From positions 2,277,001 through 2,341,000 of the forward strand of contig NC_009719.1 of assembly GCF_000017565.1 (NCBI RefSeq): a stretch of 64,000 nucleotides of DNA. Direction: 5' to 3'. Source of the stretch: Parvibaculum lavamentivorans DS-1 (GTDB lineage: Bacteria; Pseudomonadota; Alphaproteobacteria; Parvibaculales; Parvibaculaceae). The notes beneath the pieces were generated by a model. The model had not been told where the DNA came from and made no database searches. It was given only the letters and a program-made list of their open reading frames with translations. Position numbers and translations under genes: made by a program. The stretch's first letter is position 1, and each line of letters opens with the position of its first letter. Below are positions 39,423 through 48,199 of this stretch, piece after piece.

Positions 39423-40214
39423 ATGAAGGCGGTTCTATATCAGGTCGATGCATTCGCGGATCGCGTTTTCGAGGGCAATCCTGCGGCGGTCGTGCCGCTC
39501 GATACCTGGCCTGCGGATGATGTGATGCAGGCGATCGCTGCCGAGAACAATCTCGCTGAGACGGCCTTCTTCGCGTCCGAAGGGGAGGGCTATCGCCTGC
39601 GCTGGTTCACGCCCACTGTCGAAGTCGATCTTTGCGGCCATGCGACGCTCGCCTCCGCCCATGTCCTTTTCACGCATCTCGGCTATGCGAAACCCGAGAT
39701 CCGCTTCGAGACGCGGAGCGGCACGCTCGTCGTGAAGCGTGAGGGCGACAGGCTTGCGATGGATTTCCCCGCTGCGAAGCCGAAGCCCTTGCCCGCGCCG
39801 AACGGCATTGCCGAGGTGCTCGGTGCAAAGCCGCTTCTGTGGCTGAAGACGTCGAACCTCATGGCCGTCTTCGACAGTGCTGACGACGTCGCCGCACTGA
39901 AGCCTGACTTTCCCGCGCTCGGCCGCCTGCTCACGCCGCTCAATGCCGGGCTCATCGCGACGGCGCCGGGAAGCGACGGCGTCGATTTCGTCTCGCGCTT
40001 CTTCGCCCCGTCGCACGGGATCGACGAGGACCCGGTCACGGGTTCGGCGCATTGCACCAGCGTTCCCTATTGGGCAAGGAAGCTCGGCAAGAAGGACCTC
40101 GTTGCGCGGCAGGTATCGAAACGCGGCGGCACGCTTTGGTGCAGCGATGCGGGTGAGCGCGTCGTCATTCGCGGACGCTGTGCCGACTATATGAAGGCAG
40201 AAATTTCCATCTGA
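39423..40214 (+). CDS. PhzF-family isomerase/epimerase-like protein
   Basis: 263 residues of the PhzF fold (two diaminopimelate-epimerase-like halves). The catalytic glutamate is E46 in NNLAETAFF, and WFTPTVEVDLCGHAT and GIDEDPVTGSAHC are family hallmarks. In Pseudomonas PhzF isomerises a phenazine precursor, but most homologues have unknown substrates. It has GGAGCGGG before ATG 39423 and is followed 27 bases later by a LysE exporter. With the divergent MocR it makes a small amino-acid-related module. No other phenazine genes are present. Confidence 0.9.
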   Translation: MKAVLYQVDAFADRVFEGNPAAVVPLDTWPADDVMQAIAAENNLAETAFFASEGEGYRLRWFTPTVEVDLCGHATLASAHVLFTHLGYAKPEIRFETRSGTLVVKREGDRLAMDFPAAKPKPLPAPNGIAEVLGAKPLLWLKTSNLMAVFDSADDVAALKPDFPALGRLLTPLNAGLIATAPGSDGVDFVSRFFAPSHGIDEDPVTGSAHCTSVPYWARKLGKKDLVARQVSKRGGTLWCSDAGERVVIRGRCADYMKAEISI

Positions 40215-40241
40215 TCTCTTCTTCCCTTTCGGGTTGCAATC

Positions 40242-40835
40242 ATGCCAATCGAAACGCTGCTGCTCGGTGCCGTCTTCGTCGCCACAATGAGTTTCACGCC
40301 CGGTCCCGCCAATTTGAGTCTGCTTTCAGTTGGCGCATCGCTCGGCCTGTCGCGCGCGCTGCCTTATCTTTTCGGCGTTTGGCTCGGCGGTCTTTTCGTC
40401 ATCACGGCAGGGGCGCTTGGTCTCGGCGCGCTGCTTATGACGCTGCCGGAGGTGTTTTTCGCGCTGAAGCTCATGGGCTTTGCCTATATCTGCTGGCTTG
40501 CATGGCGCCTTGCGCGCGCGGGTTTCGGGGGGCCTTCGCATGAGGTTGCGCCGTCCTTCTGGGCGGGCGTCGCTCTTCATCCGGTCAATCCCAAGGCTTA
40601 TGTGCAGACGGTCATGGTCTTCACCGCTTTCATCGTGCCGGACATTTCATATGCGCCGCAGGCATTGGCACTTGTGGCGGTCAGCATGGTCTTGATGATG
40701 ATGGCGACATCGCTTTGGGGCATGGGCGGCAATGCGATCCGGCTTTTCGTGCGCGACCAGCGGGTCATGCGCGGCATCGCCATTGCGGCATCGGCTTTCA
40801 TGGTGGTCAGCGTCGCTGCTGCGCTCGCCGTCTAG
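40242..40835 (+). CDS. LysE/RhtB-family exporter
   Basis: 197 residues with about six transmembrane helices and the family N-terminal motif SFTPGPANLSLLSVGASLG, plus HPVNPKAYVQTVMVFTAF in the middle. LysE-type proteins export amino acids or related small molecules. Probably co-transcribed with phzF. It converges on the EamA gene, and both reading frames share the tetranucleotide CTAG as their stop. Confidence 0.92.
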   Translation: MPIETLLLGAVFVATMSFTPGPANLSLLSVGASLGLSRALPYLFGVWLGGLFVITAGALGLGALLMTLPEVFFALKLMGFAYICWLAWRLARAGFGGPSHEVAPSFWAGVALHPVNPKAYVQTVMVFTAFIVPDISYAPQALALVAVSMVLMMMATSLWGMGGNAIRLFVRDQRVMRGIAIAASAFMVVSVAAALAV

Positions 40836-41812
40836 TCTGCATCGCGTTTCCATTCGCTGAGCGCAATGCCCGCAAGAATCAGAGCGAGGCCGATGATGAC
40901 GGTGAACCTCAACTCCTCGCTGAAAAGAGCATAACCGGCCACCGCCGCGAATACCGGCACCAGATAATTCGTGAGCGAAACAAAAGTGGGGCCGGTCCGG
41001 TCGATCAGCTTGAAAAAGACGACAGCCGCCATGCCGGTCGCGAAGACGCCAAGGCCGGCCAGTCCGAGCAGCGATGCTGTGCTCGCCTCCAGCAATTCGG
41101 CAGGTGGCGTCATCACGGCCGAAACGGCACTGCCCATGACGGCGCCTGCCAGCATCACGCCCGACGATTTCGCGAGCAGCGGCATGTCGGGCGCGAGCCG
41201 CGCGAGTACGTTGTTGCAGGCGAAGAAGACCGCCCCCGTCAGGACCGCCAGTTGCGCCAGAAGCGTTTCGCCTAGGTTGAAATCCATCAAGGCGCCGGGG
41301 CCGATCACGATGACGAGCCCGGCAAAGCCGGTGACGAAGCCGATGAGCCGTAGTGGCGTGATGCGCTCGTCGGGGAGAAAAAACCTGGCGATCAGAAGTG
41401 TCGCGAGCGGCGTGAAGCCGATAAGGATTCCAGCGAGCGCCGAGGAGATATGCTGTTGGCCCCAGCTTATCGCGAAGAAGGGCGCGATGTTGCCGACCAG
41501 CGCCAGCGCGGCGAGCCAGCCCCAGTTTCGCGGGTTTCTCGGAAAGTGCTCCCGCGCCAGGGCGGCCACCGGCAGCAGAAGCAAGGCCGCCGCCGCAAGC
41601 CGTCCGGCCATGGTCCATTCGGGTGCGATGGTTTCGACCGCGATCTTGGCGAAGGCGAAGGCCGAGCCCCACAGGACGACGAGGGCGGCCAGCATCAGCC
41701 AGTTTGTGGTTTTTCGAGAGTGCAAGGGCGATTCCCCGGTTGCGCGCGGGCGGAGCGTCCGGCGGAACCGGCTCTTGCCCTTGTTAATGCCGCAGAACTC
41801 TGCGGGTTCCAT
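40832..41812 (-). CDS. EamA-family (DMT superfamily) transporter
   Basis: About 297-326 residues with two EamA repeats and ten predicted helices (VLWGSAFAFAKIAVETIAPEW, GNIAPFFAISWGQQHISSAL, FVSLTNYLVPVFAAVAGYALF). Drug/metabolite exporters of unknown substrate. The start is uncertain: an ATG at 41812 adds a basic 30-residue tail, whereas a TTG at 41725, just before the first helix, fits the family better and has GGGGA seven bases upstream. Divergent from serC; its end overlaps lysE by four bases. Confidence 0.87.
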   Translation of the reverse strand: MEPAEFCGINKGKSRFRRTLRPRATGESPLHSRKTTNWLMLAALVVLWGSAFAFAKIAVETIAPEWTMAGRLAAAALLLLPVAALAREHFPRNPRNWGWLAALALVGNIAPFFAISWGQQHISSALAGILIGFTPLATLLIARFFLPDERITPLRLIGFVTGFAGLVIVIGPGALMDFNLGETLLAQLAVLTGAVFFACNNVLARLAPDMPLLAKSSGVMLAGAVMGSAVSAVMTPPAELLEASTASLLGLAGLGVFATGMAAVVFFKLIDRTGPTFVSLTNYLVPVFAAVAGYALFSEELRFTVIIGLALILAGIALSEWKRDAD

Positions 41813-41877
41813 CCTTCGCGGCGATCCGCCCTGGGCACGTCATTTGACTTGGAGAACGGCTGGGCATATACGCGTCG

Positions 41878-41928
41878 GCGGGACACCCCTCCCCACCGAG
41901 GGGCAGCTATCTGAGAGGATAGGTTGCA
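41878..41928 (+). ncRNA. serC leader RNA element
   Basis: Two adjacent hairpins just before the serC ATG: CCCCTC (41886-41891) with GAGGGG (41898-41903), and CTATC (41907-41911) with GATAG (41918-41922). The arrangement and position fit the serC motif described in Alphaproteobacteria upstream of serC. The ligand or factor sensed is not known. Assignment from structure and context only; a covariance-model search would confirm it. Confidence 0.65.
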
Positions 41929-41929
41929 A

Positions 41930-43102
41930 ATGACTATCGAACGTCCGGCTGTGCGTCCGGCCAATCCGCACTTCTCTTCCGGCCCCTGCGCCAAGCGCCC
42001 CGGCTGGTCCATCGAAAAACTTGAACATGCCCTTGTCGGGCGCAGCCACCGGTCCAAGCCGGGCAAGGCGCGCCTCGTCGACGCCATCGAGAAGACGCGT
42101 GCCATTCTCGGCGTGCCGGCGGATTACAAGATCGGCATCGTTCCCGCTTCCGATACCGGCGCCGTCGAAATGGCGCTCTGGTCGCTTCTCGGCGCGCGCG
42201 GCGTCGACCTCCTTGCCTGGGAAAGTTTCGGCGCGGGCTGGGTCTCCGACGTCGTCAAGCAGCTCAAGCTGAAAGATGCGCGGACGCTGAAAGCCGATTA
42301 CGGCCAGCTGCCCGATCTTACGGAAGTCAATTTCGACAATGACATCGTCTTCACATGGAACGGCACGACGTCCGGCGTCCGCGTTCCGAACGGCGACTGG
42401 ATACCGGCCGACCGCAAGGGCCTCACAATCTGCGACGCGACTTCCGCCGCCTTCGCGCAGGACCTGCCCTGGTCGAAGCTCGATGTCGTCACCTATTCCT
42501 GGCAGAAGGTTTTGGGCGGTGAGGCCGCGCATGGCATGCTGATCCTCAGCCCGCGCGCCGTCGAACGCCTCGAAAGCTATACGCCGGCCTGGCCGATGCC
42601 GAAAATCTTCCGCATGACGAAGGGCGGCAAGCTCATCGACGGCATCTTCAAGGGCGAGACGATCAACACGCCTTCCATGATCTGTGTCGAGGATTATCTC
42701 GATGCGCTGGGCTGGTCGGAATCGATCGGCGGGCTCAAGTCTCTCATCGGCCGGGCGGATGCAAATGCCGCCGTCATCGCCGAATGGGTTGGCCGCACGC
42801 CCTGGGTGGAATTCCTCGCCGAGAACATCGAGACGCGCTCCAACACTTCCGTCTGCCTCAAGATCGTGGACAAGCGCATCACCGCGCTCAGCGACGACGA
42901 GCAGATCGCCTTCGCCAAGAAGATCGCCGATCTTCTCGACAAGGAAGGCGTCGCCAATGACATCGCGGGCTACCGGGATGCACCGGCGGGCCTGCGCATC
43001 TGGGCAGGCGCGACGATCGAGGCGACCGATATGCGCGCCCTGATGCCCTGGCTCGATTGGGCGTTCGCGGAAGCGCTCTCCTCGCTCCAGACAGCGGCTT
43101 AA
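41930..43102 (+). CDS. serC: Phosphoserine aminotransferase
   Basis: 390-residue fold-type I aminotransferase converting 3-phosphohydroxypyruvate to phosphoserine. [18 protein letters not shown] at the start, the [11 protein letters not shown] pocket and the PLP-lysine in [15 protein letters not shown] mark the alphaproteobacterial SerC branch. ATG 41930 follows the serC RNA hairpins by a few bases (an in-frame TTG at 41924 is less likely). serA follows after 73 bases. Confidence 0.95.
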   Translation: MTIERPAVRPANPHFSSGPCAKRPGWSIEKLEHALVGRSHRSKPGKARLVDAIEKTRAILGVPADYKIGIVPASDTGAVEMALWSLLGARGVDLLAWESFGAGWVSDVVKQLKLKDARTLKADYGQLPDLTEVNFDNDIVFTWNGTTSGVRVPNGDWIPADRKGLTICDATSAAFAQDLPWSKLDVVTYSWQKVLGGEAAHGMLILSPRAVERLESYTPAWPMPKIFRMTKGGKLIDGIFKGETINTPSMICVEDYLDALGWSESIGGLKSLIGRADANAAVIAEWVGRTPWVEFLAENIETRSNTSVCLKIVDKRITALSDDEQIAFAKKIADLLDKEGVANDIAGYRDAPAGLRIWAGATIEATDMRALMPWLDWAFAEALSSLQTAA

Positions 43103-43175
43103 TTCCATTTCCTTTCGGTCCTGACCTTGCAAGCATCGCTTGCGGGTCAGGCACCCGCTCAACCAGGAGGCTCTT

Positions 43176-44753
43176 ATGCCCAAGGTTCTGATTTCCGATC
43201 AGCTTTCCCCCGCCGCCGTGCAGATCTTCAAGGATCGCGGTCTTGAAGTAGATGTGAAGACCGGTCTCGACCGCGACGAACTCATCAAGATCATCGGCGA
43301 TTATGATGGCCTCGCCATCCGCTCGGCCACCAAGGTCACGCCGCCGGTTCTCGCCGCCGCGAAGAAGCTGAAGGTCGTTGGCCGCGCCGGCATCGGCGTG
43401 GACAATGTCGATCTTCCGGCCGCCACCGCCGCCGGCGTTATCGTCATGAACACACCTTTCGGCAATTCGATCACGACCGCCGAACATGCGATCGCCATGA
43501 TGTTCGCGCTCGCCCGCGACATTCCGCAGGCGAATGCCTCGACCCATGCAGGCAAGTGGGAAAAGTCGAAATTCATGGGCGTCGAAGTCACCGGCAAGGT
43601 GCTCGGCATCATCGGCTGCGGCAATATCGGCTCCATCGTGGCCGATCGCGGCATTGGCCTGCGCATGAAAGTCATCGCCTTCGACCCCTTCCTCACGCCG
43701 GAGCGCGCGCAGGATATGGGTGTGGAGAAGGTCGAGCTTGAAGACCTCCTCAAGCGTGCCGACTTCATTACCCTCCACACGCCGCTCACCGACAAGACGC
43801 GCAATATTCTCAACGCGGAAAACCTCGCCAAGTGCAAGAAGGGCGTCCGCATCGTCAATTGCGCGCGCGGCGGTCTCATCGTCGAATCCGATCTCAAGGC
43901 GGCCATTGAAAGCGGCCATGTCGCGGGCGCGGCGCTCGACGTGTTCGAGGAAGAGCCCGCGAAGTCGAACCCGCTCTTCGGCATGGACCAGGTCATCTGC
44001 ACGCCGCATCTCGGCGCCTCCACCAATGAAGCGCAGGAAAATGTCGCGTTGCAGGTCGCCGAGCAGATGGCGGATTACCTCCTCACCGGCGCCGTCACCA
44101 ATTCGATCAACGTGCCCGCCGTCTCGGCGGAAGAAGCGCCGAAGCTCACACCCTTCCTCACGCTTGCGCAGCAGCTCGGCTCCTTCGCCGGCCAGCTCAC
44201 GGAAAGCGGCATTTCCGAAGTCACCATCGAATATGCAGGCGACGTCGCGGAAATGAATACCCGCGTGCTCACCAATGCCGCTCTTACCGGGCTCCTCAAG
44301 CCGCAGCTCGAGGACGTCAACATGGTGTCCGCTCCCGTCATCGCCAAGGACCGCAATATCAAGGTCTCGGAAGTGAAGCGCGAGCAGCAGGGCGCCTACG
44401 AAACCTATATCCGTCTCATCGTGAAGACGGAGCGTCAGGAACGTTCGGTTGCCGGCACGGTGTTCTCGGGTGGCCTCCCGCGCCTCATCCAGATCAAGAG
44501 CGTGAACATGGAAGCAGCTCTCGGGCGGCACATGCTCTATGTGACGAACCTCGACAAGCCGGGCTTCATCGGTGCGCTCGGTTCGACGCTCGGCAAGGCG
44601 GGTATCAACATCGCCAACTTCAATCTCGGCCGCGAGAAGGCCGGTGGCGATGCCATCTGCCTCATCGAGGTCGATGCCGATGTGCCTGCCGCGACGCTCG
44701 CCGAAATCCAGGCCCTGCCGCATGTCGTGCAGGTGAAGGCGCTGAGCTTCTGA
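43176..44753 (+). CDS. serA: D-3-phosphoglycerate dehydrogenase, long form
   Basis: 525 residues: catalytic domain, NAD domain (GRAGIGVDNVDLPAAT, LGIIGCGNIGSIVADRG), an intervening ASB domain, and a C-terminal ACT domain (LYVTNLDKPGFIGALGSTLG, residues about 452-523) that probably mediates serine feedback. It catalyses the first step of serine synthesis. AGGAGG lies five bases before ATG 43176. It pairs with serC in one unit and is closed by a terminator. Confidence 0.97.
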   Translation: MPKVLISDQLSPAAVQIFKDRGLEVDVKTGLDRDELIKIIGDYDGLAIRSATKVTPPVLAAAKKLKVVGRAGIGVDNVDLPAATAAGVIVMNTPFGNSITTAEHAIAMMFALARDIPQANASTHAGKWEKSKFMGVEVTGKVLGIIGCGNIGSIVADRGIGLRMKVIAFDPFLTPERAQDMGVEKVELEDLLKRADFITLHTPLTDKTRNILNAENLAKCKKGVRIVNCARGGLIVESDLKAAIESGHVAGAALDVFEEEPAKSNPLFGMDQVICTPHLGASTNEAQENVALQVAEQMADYLLTGAVTNSINVPAVSAEEAPKLTPFLTLAQQLGSFAGQLTESGISEVTIEYAGDVAEMNTRVLTNAALTGLLKPQLEDVNMVSAPVIAKDRNIKVSEVKREQQGAYETYIRLIVKTERQERSVAGTVFSGGLPRLIQIKSVNMEAALGRHMLYVTNLDKPGFIGALGSTLGKAGINIANFNLGREKAGGDAICLIEVDADVPAATLAEIQALPHVVQVKALSF

Positions 44754-44777
44754 TTCTCCGTATAACCGGAAACAGCA

Positions 44778-44806
44778 ACGGCGGGTCTTCGGGCCCGCCG
44801 TTTTTA
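44778..44806 (+). terminator. Terminator after serA
   Basis: ACGGCGGG (44778-44785) pairs with CCCGCCGT (44794-44801) and is followed by TTTTTATTAT. Confidence 0.9.
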
Positions 44807-44882
44807 TTATCCCGTGGCCTCTCGCGCCCGGGTGCCATCTGGCTCTAGATTGTCAGTATTGTTGGCGTCCCGGGGGGTGGAT

Positions 44883-45371
44883 ATGGAAGACCTGTTCAGG
44901 GACGCGCGTCTCGCGCGTCTTTTGGAGTATTGGCGTGGCAAGAGGGGAAACCGCCCGGCGCCCGCCCGCTCCAACATCAAGCCGATGGAGCTTGGTCCGC
45001 TAGTATCCATCATCCACCTCATAGACGTTCACCGGGATCCTCTCGGTTTCTGCCACCGGCTTGTCGGCGCGGAGATCGTTGACAGGGTGGGGCGCGACGT
45101 AACGGGGAAATGGGTGGACGAGACGCTCTATGGCCCTGCCACCAATGAAGTCTTCGATGGCCTCGCCGCGGTCGCGTGGGAAGTGCGGCCCTATCGCCGG
45201 CTGGCGCGGCTCGATTGGCATGACCGGCCCTGGATCGCCATGGAATCCCTTGAAATGCCGCTCCTCGATGAAGATGGCCGGGTCAACATGATCCTGCGGG
45301 GGGCAAGTCACTTCACGGTCGGCGCCGATTGGGGCGTTGCCCGCCGCATGAGCTGGCCCATCGGCGTCTAG
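44883..45371 (+). CDS. PAS_5-type domain protein, copy 1
   Basis: 162 residues spanned by one PAS-like domain of the alphaproteobacterial PAS_5 type. Key stretches are IHLIDVHRDPLGFCHRLVGAE, VDRVGRDVTGKWVDE and the ending LPLLDEDG..MILRGASHF-like strand (MESLEMPLLDEDG, ILRGASHF). No kinase, cyclase or DNA-binding domain is attached. ATG 44883 follows GGGGGTGG. It is followed 75 bases on by a paralogue, so a recent tandem duplication is likely. Function unknown; signalling or a lone sensory domain is inferred. Confidence 0.75.
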   Translation: MEDLFRDARLARLLEYWRGKRGNRPAPARSNIKPMELGPLVSIIHLIDVHRDPLGFCHRLVGAEIVDRVGRDVTGKWVDETLYGPATNEVFDGLAAVAWEVRPYRRLARLDWHDRPWIAMESLEMPLLDEDGRVNMILRGASHFTVGADWGVARRMSWPIGV

Positions 45372-45446
45372 CGTTTGCGTATGCTCTCCGCTGGTAACAC
45401 TCTCTTAACCATCCGAACGTGACACTTCTCCCGTTGAGTAGCAGAA

Positions 45447-45959
45447 ATGCCGGGGGGCAAAATGGATTTGGAAAGCGCAGGCTTTCACGACGTTCGGCTG
45501 GAGCGGCTTTATGCCTATTGGCTGAAAAAGAAAGGCGATCTTGTCGCGCCGATGCGGCGGGACCTCGATCCGGCGGAAATAAAACCTTTTCTGCCGATCC
45601 TCAATCTTCTCGATGTGCGCCGCGAGCCGCTGGGCTTTCAGCATCGTCTTGTCGGCACTGAAATCGTCGACAGGGTTGGCCGCGACGCCACCGGCCAATG
45701 GGTCGATGAGGGCCTCTATGGCGACGGGGCGTCCCGCATATTTGACGGGTTAAGGCTGATCGTCGATGAGGTGCGTCCCTTCAGGCGGCTTTCCCGTCTC
45801 GACTGGCACACGCGAAACTGGCTGGGCATGGAGGCGGTGGAAATGCCGCTGATCGACGAAACAGGCGCCGTCATAAAGATATTGCGGGGCGCGAGCTATT
45901 TCGTCGCCGCCGAAGCGGCTGCCGACATGCGGTGCGCTGTCTTTCCGCTGGCGGCCTGA
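45447..45959 (+). CDS. PAS_5-type domain protein, copy 2
   Basis: 170 residues, clearly homologous to copy 1: LLDVRREPLGFQHRLVGTEIV, VDRVGRDATGQWVDEGLYG, RLSRLDWHTRNWLGMEAVEMP and ILRGASYF align without gaps. The start may be ATG 45447 or ATG 45462. The rest of the chain, including the N-terminal helix (LERLYAYWLKKKGDL), also matches copy 1 (LARLLEYWRGKRGNR). It converges on the pentapeptide-repeat gene, whose stop is one base past this gene's end. Confidence 0.75.
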   Translation: MPGGKMDLESAGFHDVRLERLYAYWLKKKGDLVAPMRRDLDPAEIKPFLPILNLLDVRREPLGFQHRLVGTEIVDRVGRDATGQWVDEGLYGDGASRIFDGLRLIVDEVRPFRRLSRLDWHTRNWLGMEAVEMPLIDETGAVIKILRGASYFVAAEAAADMRCAVFPLAA

Positions 45960-45960
45960 T

Positions 45961-46638
45961 CTAGCTGCCGTCGCCGCATTTCGGGATCGTCAGGTCAGGC
46001 GGCAATATTGTCGTTTCGTCGCCACAGGCACGCGCCAGTTGCTCGTTTTTGAGACCGGTGGCGCGGGTGAAGTCCGCGCCACGAAGGTCGGTGCCGGTGA
46101 AGTCCACGCGACCGAGAAAGGCATGGCGGAAATTCGCGCCGCGCGCATCCGCGTCCGCAAAGGTCAGGTTCTTCACATATTCGAGCATGCGCAGATTGGC
46201 GCGTTGCAGGTTCGCGCCGGTGAAATCCGCATCATGCACGCGTACGGCATCGAGCCTTGTGTCGGAAAGGTCCGCCCCGCGCAGGCTCGCGCCCAGCAAT
46301 ACAGCGCCCGCCATGTTGGCACCCGCGAAATTCGCGCCGTCCAGCTTCGCGCGATTGAAGTGAACCCCCGTCATGTCGACGCCGCGAAAGCTCGCGCCCC
46401 GCATGTCCGAGTCTTGAAGGGCGGCGAGGCGCAGGAACTGCCCGTCGAAATTCGCACCGGCGAGGTTGCACCCCTCGCAATTGATGATCGACTTGTATTG
46501 CGTGGCGACGATTTCATCGCGCAGCGCCTGCACGGCGGCCGTGGGTTCCGCCATTGCAGGTGCCAGCGGGCCAATCGCCGCCGCCAGCAACACAGGCAGG
46601 ATGGACTTCAACCTGGTCAATTTGTTCAATCCGTTCAC
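45961..46638 (-). CDS. Secreted pentapeptide-repeat protein
   Basis: 225 residues: signal peptide (ILPVLLAAAIGPLAPAMA), then a run of pentapeptide repeats (ANFDG, ADFTG and similar A(D/N)Lxx units) from about residue 58 to 200, forming a right-handed beta-helix. Two cysteines (INCEGC) precede the repeats and two follow (ARACG, IPKCG), which could be disulfides of an exported protein. No gyrase-inhibitor (Qnr) features were recognised. ATG overlaps the OsmC stop. Confidence 0.82.
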   Translation of the reverse strand: MNGLNKLTRLKSILPVLLAAAIGPLAPAMAEPTAAVQALRDEIVATQYKSIINCEGCNLAGANFDGQFLRLAALQDSDMRGASFRGVDMTGVHFNRAKLDGANFAGANMAGAVLLGASLRGADLSDTRLDAVRVHDADFTGANLQRANLRMLEYVKNLTFADADARGANFRHAFLGRVDFTGTDLRGADFTRATGLKNEQLARACGDETTILPPDLTIPKCGDGS

Positions 46639-47024
46639 TCGAAGCGGGTGGTGATGGGTGTGCCGCGTTTCAGCGTCTTCGTCACCGGCGTCTTTTCGAT
46701 GATGTCCCGGATCCGTTCCATCTGTTCTTCCGTCGGCTTCTCGCTGAAGGAGATGACGCGCTCGATGCTCTCATTGCCGTCCCTGTCGCGCTTGAATGCA
46801 AGGTCCGCCGTGATCGTGCCGAGCGCGAAGCCCTTGCGGTCGGAATACATGCGCAACGTCGCCGAGGAACAGGCGGCAAGAGACGCCAGCAGCAGTTCGT
46901 AGGGCGCCGGTCCCTTGTCGGTTCCGTGATTATTCGTCGGCTCGTCCGCTGTCATCCTGTGCTGCCGCGCTTCGATCTCCTGGAAGACGCCGCTTGTGCT
47001 CGTCAGGTGAACGCTCGTCGCCAT
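46635..47024 (-). CDS. OsmC-family protein
   Basis: 129 residues of the OsmC/Ohr fold. The core PAPYELLLASLAACSSATLRMYSDRKG has the C-terminal cysteine position of the family; the second redox cysteine of Ohr is not found, so peroxidase activity is uncertain. It is ten bases after the pirin gene and overlaps the pentapeptide-repeat gene. ATG 47024 is preferred over 47057. Confidence 0.85.
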   Translation of the reverse strand: MATSVHLTSTSGVFQEIEARQHRMTADEPTNNHGTDKGPAPYELLLASLAACSSATLRMYSDRKGFALGTITADLAFKRDRDGNESIERVISFSEKPTEEQMERIRDIIEKTPVTKTLKRGTPITTRFE

Positions 47025-47034
47025 ACTCTTCTCC

Positions 47035-47952
47035 TCAACGCTCGGGCAGGGGAACAAATTCCGTTTCGCCGGGCACCGGTTTGAAGCGTCCCTGCGCCCA
47101 GTCTTCCTTCGCCTGTTCCAGCCTTTCGCGGCTCGACGAGACGAAATTCCACCAGATGTAGCGCGAGCCTTCCATGGCCGCGCCGCCGAGCAGCATGATG
47201 CGCGAGGGCTGAGCCGCCGTCACGGTAATCCTGTCGCCGGGGCGGAAAATCAGCATTTGCGATGCTTCGAAGGTCTCGCCAGCGATCGTCACCGCGCCTT
47301 CGGCCACATAGACCGCGCGTTCCTCGTAGTCGGTGTCGAGCGGCACGCTCTTGCCCGCCTCCAGCGACACGTCGGCATAGAACCAGTCGGAAAGTGTCTT
47401 CACCGGTGAGCGTTTGCCGAATACATCGCCCGCGATCACCCGTGCGGTCACGCCGTCGCTCTCCACCACAGGCAGGCGGTCGGCGCTGAAATGCTCGAAG
47501 CCCGGCGCTGTCTCCTCCAGCGCCTTCGGCAGCGCCACCCAGCTCTGGATTCCCGAAACGCGCTGGCCGCTGGCCCGCTGGATGTCGGGCGTGCGCTCCG
47601 AATGCACAATGCCGCGCCCCGCCGTCATCAGGTTCATGGCGCCGGGCAGGATTTCCAGCGCATTGCCCTCGCTGTCCCGATGCATGATCGCGCCATCGAA
47701 AAGATAGGTGACGGTCGCAAGGCCGATATGCGGATGCGGCCGCACATCCATGCCTTGCCCCGGCGCTTGTATCGCCGGGCCCATCTGGTCGAAGAAGATG
47801 AAGGGCCCCACCATCTGCCGCTTGCCATGCGGCAGCGCGCGCCGAACCTCGAAATCTCCGATGTCGCGGGCGCGGGGCACGATCACGAGCTCCAGCGCCT
47901 CGCAGGATTTGCGGTCTCCCGCCACGGGGTCTTTATCGGGCAGCCAGCTCAT
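47035..47952 (-). CDS. Pirin-family protein
   Basis: 305 residues, bicupin. The N-terminal cupin has the iron-ligand motif VRPHPHIGLATVTYLFDG, with the histidine/glutamate pair HSER near residue 117. The C-terminal cupin lacks these. Some bacterial pirins are quercetin-2,3-dioxygenases; others act as regulators, so no substrate is assigned. It is first of three genes with OsmC and the pentapeptide-repeat protein. Confidence 0.9.
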   Translation of the reverse strand: MSWLPDKDPVAGDRKSCEALELVIVPRARDIGDFEVRRALPHGKRQMVGPFIFFDQMGPAIQAPGQGMDVRPHPHIGLATVTYLFDGAIMHRDSEGNALEILPGAMNLMTAGRGIVHSERTPDIQRASGQRVSGIQSWVALPKALEETAPGFEHFSADRLPVVESDGVTARVIAGDVFGKRSPVKTLSDWFYADVSLEAGKSVPLDTDYEERAVYVAEGAVTIAGETFEASQMLIFRPGDRITVTAAQPSRIMLLGGAAMEGSRYIWWNFVSSSRERLEQAKEDWAQGRFKPVPGETEFVPLPER

Positions 47953-48097
47953 GGGAACGCTCCTTCTGTTACACTGTCTGGATAATGGCGCAGGCCGCCC
48001 CGTCCTTCTTGTGAGATTCCGTCATATCCGACCCGCCAACAAGGTGGAAGCCGGCCAAAGCCCTTCCCATCGGCCTCCCGATCGGATAGACAATGCC

Positions 48098-48130
48098 AAA
48101 GCCCCCGGCCCAAAAGGCCAAGGGGGCTTT
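48098..48130 (+). terminator. Strong hairpin in the purA leader
   Basis: AAAGCCCCCGGCC, loop CAAAA and GGCCAAGGGGGCTTT form a long stem 70 bases before the purA ATG. No plus-strand gene runs into it, so it may be an attenuator or an antisense terminator. The trailing T-run is short (CTTTCGG). Confidence 0.45.
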
Positions 48131-48199
48131 CGGCTTGTCTGGGGGTCTGCGTGAGGCGCGGGCCAGGGCGGGCATCCACCTCCTAAGGCTTTGAATAAT

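Noticed and set aside
37864-40214. Phenazine biosynthesis locus because of PhzF
   Set aside because: No other phz gene (phzA/B, D, E, G) is present, and PhzF-family enzymes are widespread with other substrates.
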